Below are positions 44,405 to 46,356 of a DNA stretch of 46,356 bases, piece after piece. The stretch's first letter is position 1, and every line of letters begins with the position of its first letter. Source of the DNA: Bacteroidota bacterium (GTDB lineage: Bacteria; Bacteroidota; Bacteroidia; Bacteroidales; Lentimicrobiaceae); contig JAEZNO010000039.1 in assembly GCA_023441805.1 (NCBI GenBank), positions 1 through 46,356 of the forward strand, in the 5' to 3' direction. A program made the position numbers and the translations under genes. The notes beneath the pieces are model-generated. The model was not told the DNA's origin. It saw nothing but the letters and a program-made list of their open reading frames with translations, and made no database searches.

Positions 44405-44534
44405 TTTGAATTAAAAAAGGATAGAACAAGGGAACGTAGTTTAAAAAGAATTTATGTTGGCAAACATTACTCCCAAGAGGGGGAGAAGTATTTGTCATTA
44501 ATGTAAAACAACATTGCCATTAATATCACACATC

Positions 44535-46356
44535 ATGAAAAAGTATTTACTTTCTTCAGAAAAAGTAAACGCCTTAGCAGGAAAAGTATTCTTTACAATG
44601 CTGATGGCGTCATTATTTCTTGGTTTAGCCCAAAAAGTAAGCGCCCAATGTACAATTGACCAGGTAGCACCTTGTCCCGACGAACCAATTACGGGTTGTG
44701 CGGATCATTCAGTTGGTGGCTATTATGGTTCTACACTGATATGGACACCACCGGATTATGAACTGGACTGTGGTGGAACCTCAGGTGGTTACAATTGGGT
44801 AATGTTATTTGATATACCTGAAAGCCAATCAAGTTGTTGGATCTTTAATTTAGTTCAACGCGTTGGAAACAATGGTGGACAACTTAGATTGAATCAGTCA
44901 TCCGGTACCGGGTTACCTTCATTTGTTACTCCTGCATTCTTATTCTCAGGTCCAACAAGTTGTGCAGTCGATATTAGTGCTGAAGTGAACTTTACAATGA
45001 GAGTTTATTATGCTGATGACAATGGTATAGCATTAAGTACAACTCCTGCAGCAACAGTAGTAGTTAACGCCGGAGTAGGAGTACAGAATATATCATTCCA
45101 GCTTGATGATCCTCCATCAATCAACTATTATAGGTTGAAATTTGAGTTCACCGGGGTGACCGGCAATAAGAGCTTTGTCGATAATTTGATGATTGATGCC
45201 CTCATTAGTGGATCGGCCTGTACGGGTGATATTAATTTTTATACAACAAGCAGTGTTACTCCAAGCATTCCGGGTACGCTAACACATACCGGAACTTTTT
45301 TCCCGGCAGGAAATTATACAATAACTTATACGGCTTATTATAATGATGGATCGAATACAACCAGTGAGAGCTGTAGTTTCTCAGCCACTGTAAATGAAGT
45401 TACGGCTTCGGTTTTTACAACCCCGGCCGATTGTGGTAATAATAATGGAAGTATTACAATTCATGCTCAATCAACTCCAACGGCACTATCTTATGAGTAT
45501 TCACTAAATAATGGTGCATGGACAACTTTTAGTTCACCTTTAACAATTTATAATCTTGTAGCTGACAATTATAATGTTAATGTCAGGGCTAATTTCGCAT
45601 CAGGCGGCACATGTTATATTCAATCACAGTTAACAGCAGTTGTTGGTTTAAATGTTGATCAAACACCACCTGCAATTAATTGTCCTGCTGAACTGAACTT
45701 AATTGGATGTGATATCACTGCCATTACTGTTGCAAATTCAGGGTTATCATATTCTTCTACTGAGACTACCATTACTCCTGCCCAGTTTGCAGCAACAGGA
45801 GCAACAGCAACTGATGCCTGTGGAATCGTTACCTATAAATATAAGGATACACAATCTGGTACTTGCCCTCTAATAATTACCAGAACATTCACGGTAATAG
45901 ATAACTCAGGTAATTCATCAAATTGTAATCAAATTATTAGAATTTCTGATAACACAGCACCAACATGGTTAACTGAAGCAGGTGCTCTTAACAGAACAGT
46001 AGAGTGCAGTGATGCATCAGGACTTGCAGCAGCACAAGCACTTTATCCAGTAGCAACTGATGATTGTGATTCAGATGTCACCAACATAGTAAAGATTAGC
46101 GGAGCTTTTGTATCTGGAGGTGAATGCTCACAGGAAGGTACATATACCAACACCTGGACAGTAACTGATGCGTGTGGCAACACAAGTGCAGTTTACACTC
46201 AGGTAATTTCTATAATTGATGAAAGTGTACCTGTGATAACGGTTCCATCAGAGAATCTTACTATGAGCTGCTTTGATGCTAGTTTGGTAGCCGCATGGGC
46301 CGCCACAGCAAGTGCCGTGGATAACTGTTCAGGCTCACTGCCGGTGACACCAACTT
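44535..46356 (+). CDS. Secreted HYR-like repeat adhesin, 5' part (runs off window)
   Basis: An uninterrupted frame from ATG at 44535 to the end of the window (607 codons, no stop). The N-terminus is a long signal peptide (MKKYLLSSEKVNALAGKVFF... ending near KVSAQ). Next comes a cysteine-containing beta-rich region (about 39-370). From about residue 375, HYR-like repeats start with 'DQTPPAINCP', 'DNTAPTWLTE' (472) and 'DESVPVITVP' (562), each with paired cysteines and 'TDACG' or 'DNCSG' turns. The family is typical of large surface or gliding-related proteins of Bacteroidota, usually exported by the type IX secretion system. The C-terminal sorting signal would lie outside the window. Confidence 0.85.
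   Translation, partial: MKKYLLSSEKVNALAGKVFFTMLMASLFLGLAQKVSAQCTIDQVAPCPDEPITGCADHSVGGYYGSTLIWTPPDYELDCGGTSGGYNWVMLFDIPESQSSCWIFNLVQRVGNNGGQLRLNQSSGTGLPSFVTPAFLFSGPTSCAVDISAEVNFTMRVYYADDNGIALSTTPAATVVVNAGVGVQNISFQLDDPPSINYYRLKFEFTGVTGNKSFVDNLMIDALISGSACTGDINFYTTSSVTPSIPGTLTHTGTFFPAGNYTITYTAYYNDGSNTTSESCSFSATVNEVTASVFTTPADCGNNNGSITIHAQSTPTALSYEYSLNNGAWTTFSSPLTIYNLVADNYNVNVRANFASGGTCYIQSQLTAVVGLNVDQTPPAINCPAELNLIGCDITAITVANSGLSYSSTETTITPAQFAATGATATDACGIVTYKYKDTQSGTCPLIITRTFTVIDNSGNSSNCNQIIRISDNTAPTWLTEAGALNRTVECSDASGLAAAQALYPVATDDCDSDVTNIVKISGAFVSGGECSQEGTYTNTWTVTDACGNTSAVYTQVISIIDESVPVITVPSENLTMSCFDASLVAAWAATASAVDNCSGSLPVTPT

Overview
The window is a chromosomal segment from a member of the Bacteroidota, most likely Bacteroidales or a close relative. 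The evidence is a set of gene forms typical of the phylum: an AtpB with a signal peptide and periplasmic N-terminal domain, an MlaE-MlaF-MlaD system without MlaB/MlaC, YceI-like periplasmic proteins, a DUF4369/TlpA-type thioredoxin lipoprotein, a GH3-type acyl-adenylating enzyme, a MetG with a KISTS loop, promoters of the TTTG / TAnnTTTG type, few Shine-Dalgarno sequences, and a giant HYR-like adhesin. The genus cannot be named from sequence alone. No tRNA, rRNA, CRISPR array, transposase or phage gene was found.

Layout. 1-593 is non-coding and full of dyads and short-period repeats. 594-4909 (minus) is a tight run: MATE exporter, KdtX-like glycosyltransferase, diacylglycerol-kinase-like lipid kinase, HemW. 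5057-7693 (minus) is a YceI / beta-barrel / YceI operon. It lies downstream of a phosphonate-binding-type lipoprotein, histidine kinase and NtrC-type regulator (7950-11819, minus), and paired inverted repeats lie between the two. 12100-14374 (plus) is the Mla lipid transporter, followed by a He_PIG lipoprotein. 15378-17560 is a translationally coupled GH3 enzyme and LysE exporter. RecJ (with an unusual insertion) and a MacB-type permease are on the minus strand. 21020-26164 is purH-mreB-mreC-mreD plus a TlpA lipoprotein. tadA is on the minus strand. 27276-32319 is atpBEFHAG (no atpD/atpC nearby), with ferritin directly behind and a strong terminator. DUF3109, metG and fba follow on the minus strand, then an eIF2B-like gene (plus), a prolyl-oligopeptidase-family peptidase and a GT39-like membrane glycosyltransferase (minus), and an RluB-type pseudouridine synthase with a 264-residue repetitive tail at its N-terminus (plus).

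The last 3 kb holds the least expected material. A 1.1-kb non-coding region contains tandem 11-bp repeats and one copy of a dispersed stem-loop element whose partner lies at 26.4 kb. It ends in a near-consensus Bacteroidota promoter followed by a leader of about 200 nt that can fold into a pseudoknot. This leads into the start of a large secreted HYR-repeat adhesin that runs off the window. A small antisense ORF resembling an IscU/NifU-type scaffold lies between the peptidase and the GT39 gene.

All functions are assigned from motifs and family knowledge read by eye. No database search was run.
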